Source: Quercus robur (Eukaryota; Streptophyta; Magnoliopsida; Fagales; Fagaceae). Taken from it: a DNA stretch of 64,000 bases. How positions within the stretch are numbered: position 1 is the first letter of the stretch; each line of letters begins with the position of its first letter. Under the pieces are notes generated by a model. That model made no database searches and was not told the origin of the DNA. It was given only the letters and a program-made list of their open reading frames with translations. Positions 22,901 through 35,181 of this stretch are shown here, piece after piece. The position numbers were made by a program, and so were the translations under genes. Where the stretch lies: assembly GCF_932294415.1 (NCBI RefSeq), contig NC_065544.1:36698310-36762309 (forward strand). The letters are read 5' to 3'.

Positions 22901-25900
22901 AAGAGATAACATAGCAAGCACACAGCCAGTTTCAATGTAGCAGAGATCTCCTTAAAGCCATTAAGGTCAAGCTATTTGGACATGGCAGCAGATAAAAGTG
23001 TCTGAGAAACACAATTATCCTGTTATGATATCGTTATCTGCACTTCAACAGCATCCCCTTAAACATTTTTAGTTAAGATAAGGTTCATGACTATGAAGGC
23101 ATTAAATTCTCTAAATTTTTGCACATTTTATTGTCCTTGATTCTGGAAAGAAATAAAAAGATGATATACATTTCATAAGTATTTACTTTCAAAGAGCCTT
23201 CTACCAGTCATGTCTTCTAAGATTGTGGCTCAGATAAGGAAAGTACACGGTTGGAATATGCAGTGACAAATAGAAAACCTATCTATCATATTAGAGAACC
23301 CCTAGTAGATAAAGATCGAGAATAGGATCTTTAATTCTTTATCTTCCTTGCTGATGTGACAGCAAACTCCACATTCTTCATGATAACCATCTTGTACTTT
23401 GGTAAGTATTAAGAGTGTTGGAGCATATCAATATATAAATCATACCCATGCCCATCATTTTAAGCTTTTAGATTAACTATTTGGTTACTATGGTATCAAA
23501 GCTAAATTTCCTGGTTGAAGCCTCCTTGCTTTCTGATAATATAAGTAAGATACACAAACAAAACAACCCCCCTAGGAAATGTGCTGAGTTAAGAGATCCA
23601 CCATTAACATATATTCCTGAAATGCATTCTCAAGAAAATAATTACAAAAAAGCTACATTTGAGAACCAGAGCTCTAAGTTAAACACCCTAATTTCATATA
23701 GTTTTTGAGGATGGTACAGGAGAACTGAAACTTGTAATACTGCAGTGAATATTTTTGTTTGAATGAACTGTTGAAATTCAATACATGACAAGAGACTAAT
23801 CAAATGCAAAAACTCATGAAGATTTAAATCACATGAGATAAAATAGAGTAATAGTCAGCTCATACTTGCGAAATTCTGATGGAGGTACTAGTTTCCTCAA
23901 TAAAGAAACCATGACAATGGTAGACGTCAGGTTATCAAGGACTGAACTAAGGAAAAAAGTCACCAAACCAATCTGCAATTTTCATGACTGTGTCAAACTT
24001 CATTAACTGATAAGGAAATAAAGTGTAGAAGGAAAAGGCTGATACAGGAAGATTTAGAATCAAATAGACCACTAAGGTCCCTGCAGAGAAATGCATTGGT
24101 GGAATAAGACAAGTTATAGCTAATTTCTATAAAAATTAAAATTAGAAAATTCAATATTTAGGAATTTCTTACTGAAAGAGGGACTAAGCATCATAATTAC
24201 CATAGAAAATTAGCTAATAGTTTCTCTGTATCATTTAACTTAAAGAGAAGAATAGCAATTCCATTTTTTGATGAATCAGCAGGGGAAACAGTTCAGCATC
24301 AAGGAACGATGCTGACAAACAATGTTCACTAAGGGACATGGATAACCTACCCCTATATACCAACTAATCCAAGTTATTCGATTGATGTACAATAGATACT
24401 GAAGTTTGGACTACAGTGAACAGACAACTTGGTTTGCCCAAGGTTTTTATCAATCTATCCTTTCTTTTTGTAATTTTCCAAGGCTTTTGTTGACCACCAA
24501 ACCAAATACCAATACCGTGAGTGATCAAAACCTTGGACCATAGGGAAAAAATGTAGTTTAGATGTCAAGATTAAATTTGATATATTAAAACTTCAACATT
24601 AGTTAATATGGTTATGTCAGCAAAAATAGAGCACTCACCACCCAGAGGAGAGTCCGCGGCTTTCGGGTGGTTATATTGTCGGTAACCAGCTTAAAACCTT
24701 GATGAGCATCAATTATCTCCACAATGGTCATTGCACCAAACAAGAAAAATACTATTTCACTGACTTCTGCAGATGCATTCGTTAGCTCTGAAACAGCTAT
24801 ATCAGTTGAAGGAGCCTACACAAGTCAAACACCCAAACAAAGTAATTAAGATAAAAAAAAAACACCCCACATTGCAACCAATACGTTTTTAACAGATATA
24901 GCCACATCACTGTAGTAAGAGGCATCAAGACCTTGAAGTTTGTATAAAAGGATAAAGAAAGTAGATTGCACTAAAAACATTAGCAGTAACATTAAATACA
25001 TACAATAAGTTTATTTCAGATGACAACTTACGAGAAAAAGCTATTATTTCACAATACCAAACATATAAAAAGTTTAAAAGAATCATCAGACATAAATATC
25101 CTCATCTGTCTTGCTCATGGGGGCTGTTGTTTTGGGGGGGGGGGGGGGGGAATTTTTTTCCATATAGATGATTCTATCTAGAGATAAACAATAATACTAA
25201 AAATTGTTCCTTATACATATCTATGAATAAAGCATAGACAAGATGGTCCCAATACACACAAAGTAACTACGAAAGAAGAAGAAATAGAACTGGTATAGGG
25301 CCTAGCCAATGCATCCAGCTAGCAAGGTTGGTCTGAATGAAAACTATTTATGAATTAGATTTCCCAAACTAGCATCAATGTATAGATATTCTTAAATGAT
25401 TTGAATTTGACTGGTAAGAGTAGAAATAATACTTGACTTTAAGGAAGCCTTACCCTAATCTCTATTACATTAAAAAAAATAAATAAATAAAAAAGAAGAA
25501 GAAGAAGAAGCCCAAAATGCCTTCAGGATTATCGGAGTGTAAACTAGATCAAAAAAAGGAAAAAAACAAAACACTTTGAACTCACAAAGGAGCAACACTT
25601 TGAATGTACTGTTTTAGGGAGAGGGGGGGGGGGGGGGGGAATTCAATTCAGCACCTGTCATATCTAAAGCTAAAAATTAACAGAAGCAACTTTGATATCT
25701 TAATCTCAACACCGAACGAAGTAACAAACTCATCAATTAAACCGATGTTAATGGTGGTCCTAGTGAAATTGATGTTGCACTAATCACAATTTGTCACCTC
25801 CACATGCAGTGAAATTTGTAATATTGTTATGTCTATAGCAATGTTGAATTTGCATTACTATGCCGAGGAATTCGGCATTAGAAAAGGATATATCAACTGA

Positions 25901-27429
25901 AAACAGCCCATAAATGCCTACTTGGATATATGAAGCCTTCCTTGCCACTAAAACTTATATCATAGAAGGAATCATCAACGGGTCATGGCTAGATAATATG
26001 TCATTAATTTCAAGTAGTGAGAAAGAATCTTACCCCAATGCTACGCACTGCCCATAAGCTCACGGCCATCAGTAATCCTACTCCACTTTTATTGAAAGCT
26101 AAAGATTCTTCAAAAATGATGCCTGCATATCCTATTCCAAATAGCAATGCCATCGCAACATCCTATATCACAAGACACGATAAAAACAACCAAGGTTATA
26201 ACTCAAGATCAATTAGTTCACTTATTCCTGAAAGGCAGGTATTTATCACAGGAAACCCACAAAACAAAAGATAGCTCAAAAAAACAAAATGGACCTGATT
26301 TGCAGCAACCCATGATTGGTTAATTGCCACTGCCCCTGTTGCAGCTGCTGCAATTACTGCAAGAGCTTTCAGCAAATCAGTCTTGGGCTGGTAAGTGGCT
26401 TCAAAATCACTTGAACTTATTTCATCTAGTGAACATAAAGGATCACATGATCCAGATTTTTGCGTCAGCTCCTGATAACATGCTAAAGGGTCAATTTTGA
26501 AGTATTGGCAAAAAATATATAAGCTCTATATTAATGATAACAATATTGAAACACATGAAGTTGAAATCTTCACATTATAATTTGAAGATTTTTTCTTTTC
26601 TTAGATTTTCATGATTCGCAACAGCAACTCATGTGCTATCTTGGAAAGCAGCACATCTAACTTAAGCAAAACGAAACCCCATTGCCATGAAGACATGACA
26701 TTAAATTGCCAAAATAACAAATGCATATACTAGTACTACTACTACCAAATATGCAATTTAAATCCCACCATCCAGGGTTTTAACCAAATATTAGTTTAAT
26801 TAAAAGGGGAAAACTTAGGTACAATTCTTTTAAGTGTTGTACCTTAAGTCATCCATTAAAGTCAAACAGCGCAAACAGTGTTATCTTCTCTACAATTAAA
26901 TTCAAACATGTGACTTATTAGACTATGCAGCCATGTGGTTAAATTTAATTGAAGAACCTAAGTACCACACCAAAGTAACTGTAACTATGTATATAGGCAA
27001 AATCCTAAAAAAACTACAAAACAAAAATAAAATTTTCATCACTTTCCCGAAGCCCATTAATTCAATGCACCAAACTTCACCAAAATAACTCACTCAAACT
27101 CATAATCTAGGAAAACCACCAAATGGGTACTCTAAAAAAGTGAAAATTTTGTAGTAAGAATGAACAAGAATAACCTCTAGCTGGTTCTCAGAGTTAGAGT
27201 TTGGTCGAGGCTGAGACGAAGAAGAAGAAGAAGACGTAGAGCCTCTGGCCTTATCTTCAGCTCTAGCAAGAACCCCATTGCCAAGCAATCTTGGACCTCT
27301 GGTTCTACACAGAGATGAGCCAAAGCAATGATGGGAAGGAACTGAGTTTTGGGTTTGAGGAAGTGAATAGTTCTTGAAATGGCAGGTTGAAGATAAGTGG
27401 GTCCCAATTGAGATTGAGAGGGAAGCCAT
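19931..27429 (-). CDS. NHD1: NhaD-type Na+/H+ antiporter, chloroplastic (NHD1-like)
   Basis: Predicted plastid-envelope sodium/proton antiporter that exports Na+ from the stroma. Ten minus-strand exons with consistent frame: 27175-27429, 26295-26471, 26034-26162, 24639-24815, 23866-23972, 22679-22799, 21622-21683, 20640-20942, 20125-20419, 19931-20041. They give 578 aa, close to the plant NHD1 length. Residues 1 to about 85 are Ser-rich with few acids, as in a transit peptide. Later exons carry hydrophobic membrane segments and the conserved blocks VLDNLTSTIVMVSLL, NAGGAWTPIGDVTTT and IDNVPLVAATMGMYDL, matching the polar intramembrane signatures of the NhaD/ion-transporter superfamily. Introns are AT-rich, and two contain 17-base G runs. 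The 3' end faces PGDH about 1 kb away. No frame damage was seen. Confidence 0.93.
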
Positions 27430-28408
27430 TGGAGCAAAGCTGAGTTTTCAAGGAGAGCTGTTAAGGATTGAAGAAGAAGAGGGGGGGTTTTGGGTCAGTG
27501 ACTCAGTAGTACTGTTGTTCTTGTCTTGTTATTCCAAGTTGCATGGAATGGGATTCGGTGGAAGGAGTGGAAATGGGAGTGGAAGCAGTGATTTTTTATT
27601 GGTCTTGGGTTTGTGGGTCAACTTAGATATGGTCATGGCCTCATGGCCTCATGGGACATGGGATTTGCTATTTTGCTTTGGTTATGTCTCTGGGTGACTG
27701 AGAAACTCTTTGCAGAAGGGAACGGTCACTGATTGGGAGTAAGGCTATATCATCCACCCCTAATCAATTTTATAACTAAGCTTTACTCATTGTTCATAAT
27801 TATAACAGTAAGTAAACAATTTAGTAACTAAAATAATTTAATAATAATTTACACAATTAATTAATGTTTTAATTTGATAATGAAGAACAATCATCAAAAG
27901 CAGACATCATAAATTGAAATTATCTTTCAACAAATTGGAAACTATTTCTCAACAAAACATAAACCGTAATGATTCTCATGAAATAATTCTCAAAAACTTA
28001 CAAACATGTATCGATATTAGAGAGTTATTACACTTGGATAGATGAAAAAACTGAAGCTATTACAAATGAAAAGAGTTACAACTCACAATTGAATGATTTC
28101 GGAACATTGTATAGTTTAGTTACAAAAGGATTTTTTTCATATGGAGAATTGGATGCTAGGAAACATCACGTCTTGTATTCTGGGAAAGACTCCTTTAAAT
28201 AAGCTTAGAAAGAAGCCTCTTGAGTCTTTGAAGAATGAAGTGTCTTCTTCCATTTAGTTATTTTATGATATGAATTATGATGGCACATATTTCGTATTAA
28301 CTAGTAATATTCCCATGTGATGCACAGCTTGATAAAGATGTTCAAAAATTATAAAATAATTAAAACTAAATTATTAAATAAATAGTGATAATAAATTATA
28401 AAATAAGT
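27430..28408. other. 5' flank of NHD1 and spacer, no gene seen
   Basis: Positions 27430-27700 are less AT-rich and probably hold the promoter and 5' leader of the antiporter. A plus-strand open frame (27374-27697) overlaps its first exon and looks like a shadow. From about 27750 on, the DNA is AT-rich without a supportable gene. Confidence 0.5.
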
Positions 28409-29130
28409 AAATAATTTTAATAAAAAGTTACTTTTAAGTTTTGATTGTTTAGAGTTTAGATGTTATCTGTGTTTATCTATTTTTATAAACATAGATGATA
28501 AGACTTTATTTAAATTAAATTTTATACAATCTTATCATTTAGTCACTAGCTTTGTAGCTTAATATTCTAATAAAATATTAATTTAAAAAGATGCAATGTG
28601 AGGAAGAAAAAACAAAAAACAAAAGCGTGGGTTGTATGAGATTTAAGTTTAAATTTTTTTTATTTTTATTTTTATAATAGACATTTAGTTTGAATTGAAT
28701 TCAAATTTGTTTTAAATCAATATATATATATATATATATATATATAAGTAGAGACCTCATACCGGAGAGCATGAGGTTATGCCATGTGGCACACTCTATG
28801 AAAAAAATTGAAATACTCTTAAGCAACATAAATAAATAATTTTAATAAAAAGTTACTTTTAAGTTCTGATTGTTTAGAGTTTAGATGTTATCTGTGTTTA
28901 TCTATTTTTATAAACATAGATGATAAGACTTTATTTAAATTAAATTTTATACAATCTTATCATTTAGTCACTAGCTTTGTAGCTTAATATTCTAATAAAA
29001 TATTAATTTAATAAGATGCAACGTGAGGAAGAAAAAACAAAAAACAAAAGCGTGGGTTGTGTGAGATTTAAGTTTAATTTTTTTTTATAATAGACTTTTA
29101 GTTTGAATTGAATTCAAATTTGTTTTAAAT

Positions 29131-29163
<33 letters not shown>

Positions 29164-29258
29164 TAGAGACCTCATACCGGAGAGCATGAGGTTATGCCAT
29201 GTGGCGCACTCTATGAAGAAAATTGAAATACTCTTAAGCAACATAAGAGATAAGAACA
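28409..29258. repeat. Tandem duplication, two units of about 425 bp
   Basis: The unit beginning AAATAATTTTAATAAAAAG at 28409 recurs at 28834 with about 95% identity by eye. Each unit includes an AT microsatellite and ends in a GC-richer stretch with GACCTCATACCGGAGAGCAT. No coding content is seen. Confidence 0.88.
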
Positions 29259-30154
29259 AATTAATTATTGACCTTTTGTTTTATTTGGTTTAATGTTTTA
29301 AGACTTTTCTAGTTAAAAAATAAATATTTTTTGTACATTTGGTTCAATATTTCAAAACTTTTCATTTCTCACACATAAACACAAAACTCTTTACATTTTA
29401 ATTCACCATTTTCACCTCTTACACTTCTACCCTTTTATATATACCTACCCATGACCCTTTATGTCATCCCATGTCAAATACACATAGTCAAAAAATGATG
29501 TCATTTACCTTCAACCTTTTAGCGACACCTACCTAACTCTAACATTGTTGTTTTATTTAATCCTACTCCGTCTGAGTTTGTTACAACCAAGGAAGGAGGG
29601 TTTACATTTTATATTGAGTGACAATGACGATTACGATTTTGATGTCAAGGTCAGACGTTGTAAATTTGTCGGTTTTATAAATGATGTGATTAACTGTGGG
29701 TGTTTGGGATATGTATTTTGTTTTAGAATTAAGGAGAAAGAGAAAGATACATTCTATATCAACTTTTATTCTATAATTTTCTCCAATTTTTTTTCTTACT
29801 ACTTCAATTGAATAATTATAATGGATATGTGTATGCAATTTATAATTGTTTTCTTTTTATTATGAACTCATTACTAATAAAGTTCTATAACAATTATGCT
29901 ATAATACATATACAATATTCTCCAAAATCATCTTACATAAAACATTACAATATTATTCATGCATTGCATGGGTAACTTACCAGTTATTGTTAAATCTTAC
30001 CCCTTAGTCAAAACATAGGTTTTTTGTTTTTAAAAAGAAAACGTAGGTTATTGTGTGAAATTTCAGTTTAGAAATTTTTATAATAACTTTTAATTTGAAT
30101 AGAATTTGAATTCATTGAAATTTAAAGGATAAAGTTTTACATAAATTAAACAAT

Positions 30155-30537
30155 GGACAAAAAGTTTGGCTACAAAATTAGTTATAATTTAGGTTATAAT
30201 TTTACTCAATATCTTTTTATTAAAGGTGAATTTTGACAAATCCACTATTGGATTACATTTTCTTCTTATATCCTCCATACTTGTAAAATTTCAAAATATC
30301 AAAGATCAATAGCTAGTCATCAATTAAATATTTAAATTGCAAGTTTTTGTAGTATAAAATTATGCATACAAAATAAGTTTATAGATTATATAGTAAATAA
30401 CCTTTGATTGATACAAAATTTGACATACATATTAAAAGCATAAAAAACACACAATTCAACGGTTAGATTTTCCAAATACGTAGCAATATTAAAGTTGTAG
30501 CCTTAGGCTACAACCAATTTTGTAGTCAAACTTTTCC
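30155..30537. mobile_element. Mutator-like MITE, copy 1
   Basis: Starts GGACAAAAAGTTTGGCTAC and ends with the inverted equivalent (GTAGTCAAACTTTTCC). It has a perfect 9-bp duplication TTAAACAAT (30146-30154 and 30538-30546). No coding capacity. Confidence 0.85.
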
Positions 30538-31100
30538 TTAAACAATTATTAAATATTATTCCTTAATTAGTGAGAGTAGTCACTTAATGCAACCACACTT
30601 CTAAGCCCAACTTGACATTGTAGATTTGTGGATTTTGTAAATGATGTGATTAACTGTGGGTATTTGAGATATGTATTTTGTTTTAGAATTAAGGAAAAAG
30701 AGAAAGACACATTCTATATCAACTTTTATTCTAAAATTTTCTCCAAATTTTTTTTTCTCATTACTTCAATTGAATAATTATAATGGATATGTGTATGCAA
30801 TTTATAATTGTTACTTTTTATGATGAACTCATTACTAATAAAGTTCTATAACAATTATGCTATAATACATATACAACATTCTCCAAAATCATTTTACATA
30901 AAACATTAAAATATTATTCGTGCTATGCATGGGTAACTTACTAGTTATTGTTAAATCTTACCCCTTAGTCAAAACATAGGTTTTTTGTTTTTAAAAAGAA
31001 AACGTGGGTTGTGGTGGAATTTTTTATAATAACTTTTAATTTGAATAGAATTTAAATTCATTGAAATTTAAAGGAAAACATTTTACATAAATTAAACAAT

Positions 31101-31485
31101 AGATAAAAAGTTTGGCTACAAAATTGGTTATAGCCTAGGTTATAACTTTACTCAGTATCTTTTTATTAAAGGTGAATTTTGACAAATCTACTATTGGATT
31201 ATATTTTCTTCTTATATCCTCCATACTTGTAAAATTTTTAAAAAATCAAAAATCAATAGCTATCTCATCAATTAAATATTTAAATTACAAGTTTTTGTAG
31301 TATAAAATTATGGATACAAAATAAGTTTATAGATCATATAGTAAATAACTTTTGATTGACACAAAATTTGACATGCGTGTTAAGACCATAAAGAACACAC
31401 CATCCAACGGTTAAATTTTCAAAATACGTAGTAATATTAAAGTTGTAGCGTTAGACTATAACCAATTTTGTAGCCAAACTTTTCC
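31101..31485. mobile_element. Mutator-like MITE, copy 2
   Basis: The counterpart of copy 1 in the second 960-bp unit, with the same left target TTAAACAAT (31092-31100) and right TTAAAAAAT (31486-31494). It arose by the tandem duplication, not by a separate transposition. Confidence 0.82.
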
Positions 31486-31599
31486 TTAAAAAATTATTAA
31501 ATATTATTCCTTAATTAGTGAGAGTAGTCACTTGGTGCAACCACAACTTCTAAGTTCAACTTTTATTATATATGATATAATATAATATGATAGTAAATG

Positions 31600-32085
31600 A
31601 TAAGTTTTACCTAAATTAAATAGTTGTTATATATTATCCCTTAATTGAGGAAATATATCATAACAAAAAATATATAATTAATTTACTAATTAGTGAGAGT
31701 AGCCATTTAGTGCAACAATGACTTTTATGCTGAATTTGTTGAATTTAAATAATAAAGTTTAAATGGAATAGAGGACAAACAAACTGGAACGGAGGGAGTA
31801 AATAATAAAGTTTTACCTAAATTAAACAGTTATTACATATTATCCCTTAATTGAGAAAATATATTATAACAAAAAAATATATAATTAATTTACTAATTAG
31901 TGAGAGTAGTTATTTAGCGCAACTATGACTTCTATGCTGAATTTGTTGAAATTTAAATAATAAAATTTTAACTAAATTAAAGAATTTTTAAATATTATAC
32001 TTTAATTGAAGAAATATATCATAACAAAAAACATATAATTAATTTACTAATTAGTGAGAGTAGTTACTTGGTGTAACCTCAGTAT
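31600..32085. repeat. AT-rich tandem units of about 150-200 bp
   Basis: A block containing ACCTAAATTAAA, TTAATTGAGGAAATATAT and TTAGTGAGAGTAG occurs about three times in a row (near 31605, 31808, 31970). The TTAGTGAGAGTAG part also occurs at the ends of the 960-bp units. One interruption carries the GGAACGGAGGGAGTA end. No gene is seen. Confidence 0.7.
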
Positions 32086-32690
32086 AAAATACTTGCTTAG
32101 AGGCTTCATTGAAAGCTTCTCCTTCTTCCTTTTTTTTATTTTTTATTTTTTTTTATTTTTTATTTTTTTAATTTATATATATATATATATATATTTATAT
32201 AAATTTTTTCCTTTTGATATTCATAGATAGATAAATAGTGGGGGGAGAGAGAGGAGGATGTGGAATTTTAATCATAGGCGATAGTTGGTAGGGCACCACC
32301 AATATGAGTGAAGTATCACTTGAGCCCACATCTAAACCCAAATTTAAATTGTGTTAAGTGTGCGTTTGTGATTTGTTCCATAAGTTTTGCTTTTTGTCTT
32401 TTGTCTCAATTTATTTACAAATAATATAATTTTTATTTTTTTTAACACATTTAACATGAAAGTTACCAAAAATTATATCTTTTGATAAACACTATAAATT
32501 ACAGAAAATAAACAATTCCTAGATGGACATTAAGCTAACCAAAAATGATATCTTATGACAATCAATTATAAGCTAACTTTTTGCCTAAATTATCCAATGT
32601 TTGTAATTCCCACACTATTTTTTATTTTAAAGTTTATTTGAAATAATATAATTGGAGGGTCCTCTCTTCATCCATCATGCCAAGTAAGGG
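32086..32690. other. AT-rich spacer, no gene seen
   Basis: Poly-T, TA microsatellite and low-complexity DNA. I see no gene or delimited element. Confidence 0.5.
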
Positions 32691-32910
32691 TGAGTTTGGT
32701 TCAGCTTTTTGAAAAAGTGCATAATGAAAAAGTGGAGTTTTGTAAAAGTGCATAATGAAAAAGTGGAGTTTCAAAAAGCTGAGTGTTTGGTAAAAGCTGT
32801 TAAAAAGTGCATAATGAAAAAGCTGAGTGTTTGGCTAGCACTTATAAAAGTAGTTTTTTGAGGAGTAAATGACCAAAAAGGACAATGTATATATAAGGGA
32901 ATTTATTTCA

Positions 32911-32949
<39 letters not shown>

Positions 32950-33450
32950 GAGTTTGTTTCATACTTAAATCAATTACTTCATCATACTTAAATCAATTTT
33001 TCTCTTTCTAAAAAAATTATTTTTTCTTACCAATATTAGCTAATAATAACCTACCACTTAAGATTTATTGTGAAAGTATTGTAAAAATATTGTAATAAAA
33101 ATTGATAGTAATTTTAATTTTAACATACTATTAAAATTATTTTTTTCTCTTTCTAAAAAAATTATTTTTTTCTCACTAATATTAGCTAATAATAGCCTAC
33201 CTTAAAATTTATTGTAAAAATATTGTGAAAATATTATGATATAATTTCTTTTTTCTCCCTTTTTTTTTCTCTCCACACACTTGGCTCAACTTCCTTTTTT
33301 TTTTTTTTTTTTTTTTTTCTCCTCTTTTTTTCTCATCCACCCACGTAACCACACTCTTTTCACACTCTTTTCTTTTCCTTTTTCCTTCTTTTCTCTATCA
33401 GTCCAGAACATTCTTTCCCATCTCTCTTTCTTTTCTTTTTTTTCTTTTGC

Positions 33451-33720
33451 CTCTTAGCAGTTCGGTCCAGAGCTGCTCTGCTTCTTCTTCTTTTTTTCAT
33501 TTTTTTTTCCTCTTAGCAGTTCGATCCAGGACACAGCTCTGCTTCTTCTTCTTCTTTTTTTTTTTTTTTTTTTTCCTCTTAGCAGTTCGGTCCAGAACAC
33601 AGCTCTGCTTCTTCTTCTTTTTTTTTTTTTTTTTTTTTTCCTCTTAGCAGTTCGGTCTAGAACACAGCTTTGCTTCTTCTTCTTTTTTTTTTTTTTTTTT
33701 TTTTTTCCTCTTAGCACTTC
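33451..33720. repeat. Minisatellite, five units of about 65 bp
   Basis: Units start CCTCTTAGCAGTTCGGTCCA, continue GAACACAGCTCTGCTTC and finish in a long T tract. There are four full units and one partial at 33451, 33510, 33575, 33640 and 33706. Frames read through it are low-complexity on both strands and are rejected as genes. Confidence 0.85.
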
Positions 33721-34221
33721 AAATCGGAACACATTGGAACCATTGCCAGAACTCATCCTTTATTCTTTTTTTTTTCACACTCCAGAGAAGAAGATGATGA
33801 TGATGATGATGATGAAGATGAAGATGAAGATGATTGAAACATAAGGATTTTGGGATTTTGGGTTTTTTTTTTCTATGGATTTTGGGTTGATTTTGAGTTG
33901 GGTTTGGGATGGGTTTTCCGGATTTGAGTTGATTTTCAGTTGTTTTTGTGTTGATTTTGAGTTATTTTTGGTTTGGTTTTGTTCATTCTGTGTTCGGAAT
34001 ATCAAAGGTTGGGTTTGTTCATTTTGAGTTATTATTGTTGATTGCGAAGAGATGGAGGCGTAGGGAGAGCAGAGATCAGAGATGAGGGGCGTCAAACGTG
34101 TGGGTATTTCGGTCTTTTAATGGTTTGCAACGGTAATATAACAAAATGCGCATAGCGCGTTTTGATTTATGGACCACTGAAGGTCCATTTTCTATGTGCG
34201 TTTTGTCTTCAGTTTTTCTAA

Positions 34222-34265
34222 AAGTTCAAAACGCAACTTTTATAAAAAAGTTGCGTTTTGAACTT
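34222..34265. repeat. Perfect 20-bp-arm palindrome
   Basis: AAGTTCAAAACGCAACTTTT is followed by a four-base loop ATAA and then its exact reverse complement. The 44-bp sequence could extrude as a cruciform or form an RNA hairpin. CGTTTTG-type motifs repeat on both sides. Confidence 0.8.
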
Positions 34266-34345
34266 ACCAAACGCAGAAACAGACCTGGCTTTTTTGAAAA
34301 CGCCCGTTTTGGGCTGAAAAAGTGGAACCAAACGGGCACTAATTC

Positions 34346-34734
34346 ATTACTGTAAATTTCAACTTTTAAAAATAAGCTAATTTTTAGCTTTTTTGACTCA
34401 CATTATACAAATAAACTACTAAAAATATGCAATTTTCAAATGGACACGAATTTATTTTGTTTTAAAAAAATAAGTTGAATCAATTAAAAAAACCAAGGTA
34501 GGAAAAAAAGCATGTTTACTATAACAATCAAACCTTATATCATTAATGAGTCATGCTAATGGGTACTCTTAGGGTACTGATTAACAATCCATTTTAGAAA
34601 AGTATTGACATCACTTTTATGGAAAATGGAAAAAGCTGTTAAAATATTAATTGTTTTTTTTTATTAATAAAAACTTTCTTTAAATGGATTATTAACCATT
34701 ACCCTAAGGACATCCGTTAGCATTTCCCACCATT
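34346..34734. other. AT-rich spacer, no gene seen
   Basis: No gene or clear repeat. Two stretches around 34565-34600 and 34690-34725 share GGATTATTAACCATTACCCTAA-like sequence in opposite orientation and may be ends of a small element. Confidence 0.4.
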
Positions 34735-34743
34735 AATTTATTA

Positions 34744-35148
34744 GGACAAAGTTTACTAGTTTAGTTACAAAATTGGTTGGAGCCTAAGACTACAATCTTA
34801 CTCTATATTTTTTTATTGGATTTGAATTTTGATAAATCTATGATTGGATTATGTGTTATTCTTATATTCTTCATGCTTGCAAAATTTCTAGAAATTAAAG
34901 ATCAATAGCTATATTATCAATAAATTGTTTAAATTGCAAGTTTTTGTAGTTTAAAATTATGTATAAAATATAAACTTATAGATCATATAATAAATAATAT
35001 TTGATAGATACAAAATTTGACATGTATATTAAGAGTGTAAAGAATATGCATTTCAAAAATTAAAATTTCAAAATATGTAGTAATATTTATTTTATTGAGT
35101 AAGGTTGTAACCTTAGACTACAATAAATTTTGTAACTAAACTTTGTCC
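34744..35148. mobile_element. Mutator-like MITE, copy 3
   Basis: A 405-bp member of the same family as 30155-30537, starting GGACAAAGTTTACTAG and ending CTAAACTTTGTCC. A perfect 9-bp duplication AATTTATTA flanks it (34735-34743 and 35149-35157). It ends 33 bp before the large Tat fossil. Confidence 0.88.
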
Positions 35149-35181
35149 AATTTATTATAGTTCAAAAAGCCACATAGTATA

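Larger units (their letters stand above)
29641..31560. repeat. Tandem duplication, two units of about 960 bp
   Basis: The sequence around ATGATGTGATTAACTGTGGG at 29681 recurs at 30641, and similarity continues to about 30600 and 31560 respectively. Each unit contains one Mutator-like MITE at the same internal position with the same target site. The MITE therefore inserted before the duplication. Open frames inside are AT-rich and not convincing. Confidence 0.88.
29565..31801. mobile_element. Possible mariner/Stowaway-type ends around AT-rich DNA
   Basis: TACTCCGTCTGAGTTTGTT at about 29563 is opposed by GGAACGGAGGGAGTA ending at about 31801. On the reverse strand the latter reads TACTCCCTCCGTTCC, followed by AGTTTGTTTG. 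Such ends with TA flanks recall Stowaway/mariner elements. The two ends match only partly, and the interior holds other repeats, so they could be ends of two different elements. Confidence 0.3.
32691..34345. mobile_element. Possible non-autonomous element with GTTTGGTT ends
   Basis: The left edge reads GTGAGTTTGGTTCAGCTTTT and the reverse complement of the right edge reads AGTGCCCGTTTGGTTCCACT, so the ends are inverted and similar over about 25 bases. GTTTGGTT-type ends occur in several plant DNA elements. No matching target duplication was found by eye. Inside lie short repeats of GTGCATAATGAAAAAG, a poly-T minisatellite and a long palindrome. Confidence 0.4.

Noticed and set aside
26815-26985. 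Short element with AACTTAGGTAC-like ends in the antiporter's first intron
   Set aside because: The inverted ends match over only about a dozen bases and no target duplication was found.
27374-27697. 107-aa plus-strand frame over the antiporter first exon
   Set aside because: It overlaps the real exon on the other strand and continues into promoter DNA.
29545-29838. Opposed 88-aa and 78-aa frames in AT-rich duplicate DNA
   Set aside because: They overlap on opposite strands, are disrupted in the second repeat unit and have no family resemblance.
33447-33756. Open frames rich in Phe/Leu (plus) or Lys (minus)
   Set aside because: They are translations of the poly-T minisatellite, with no protein character.
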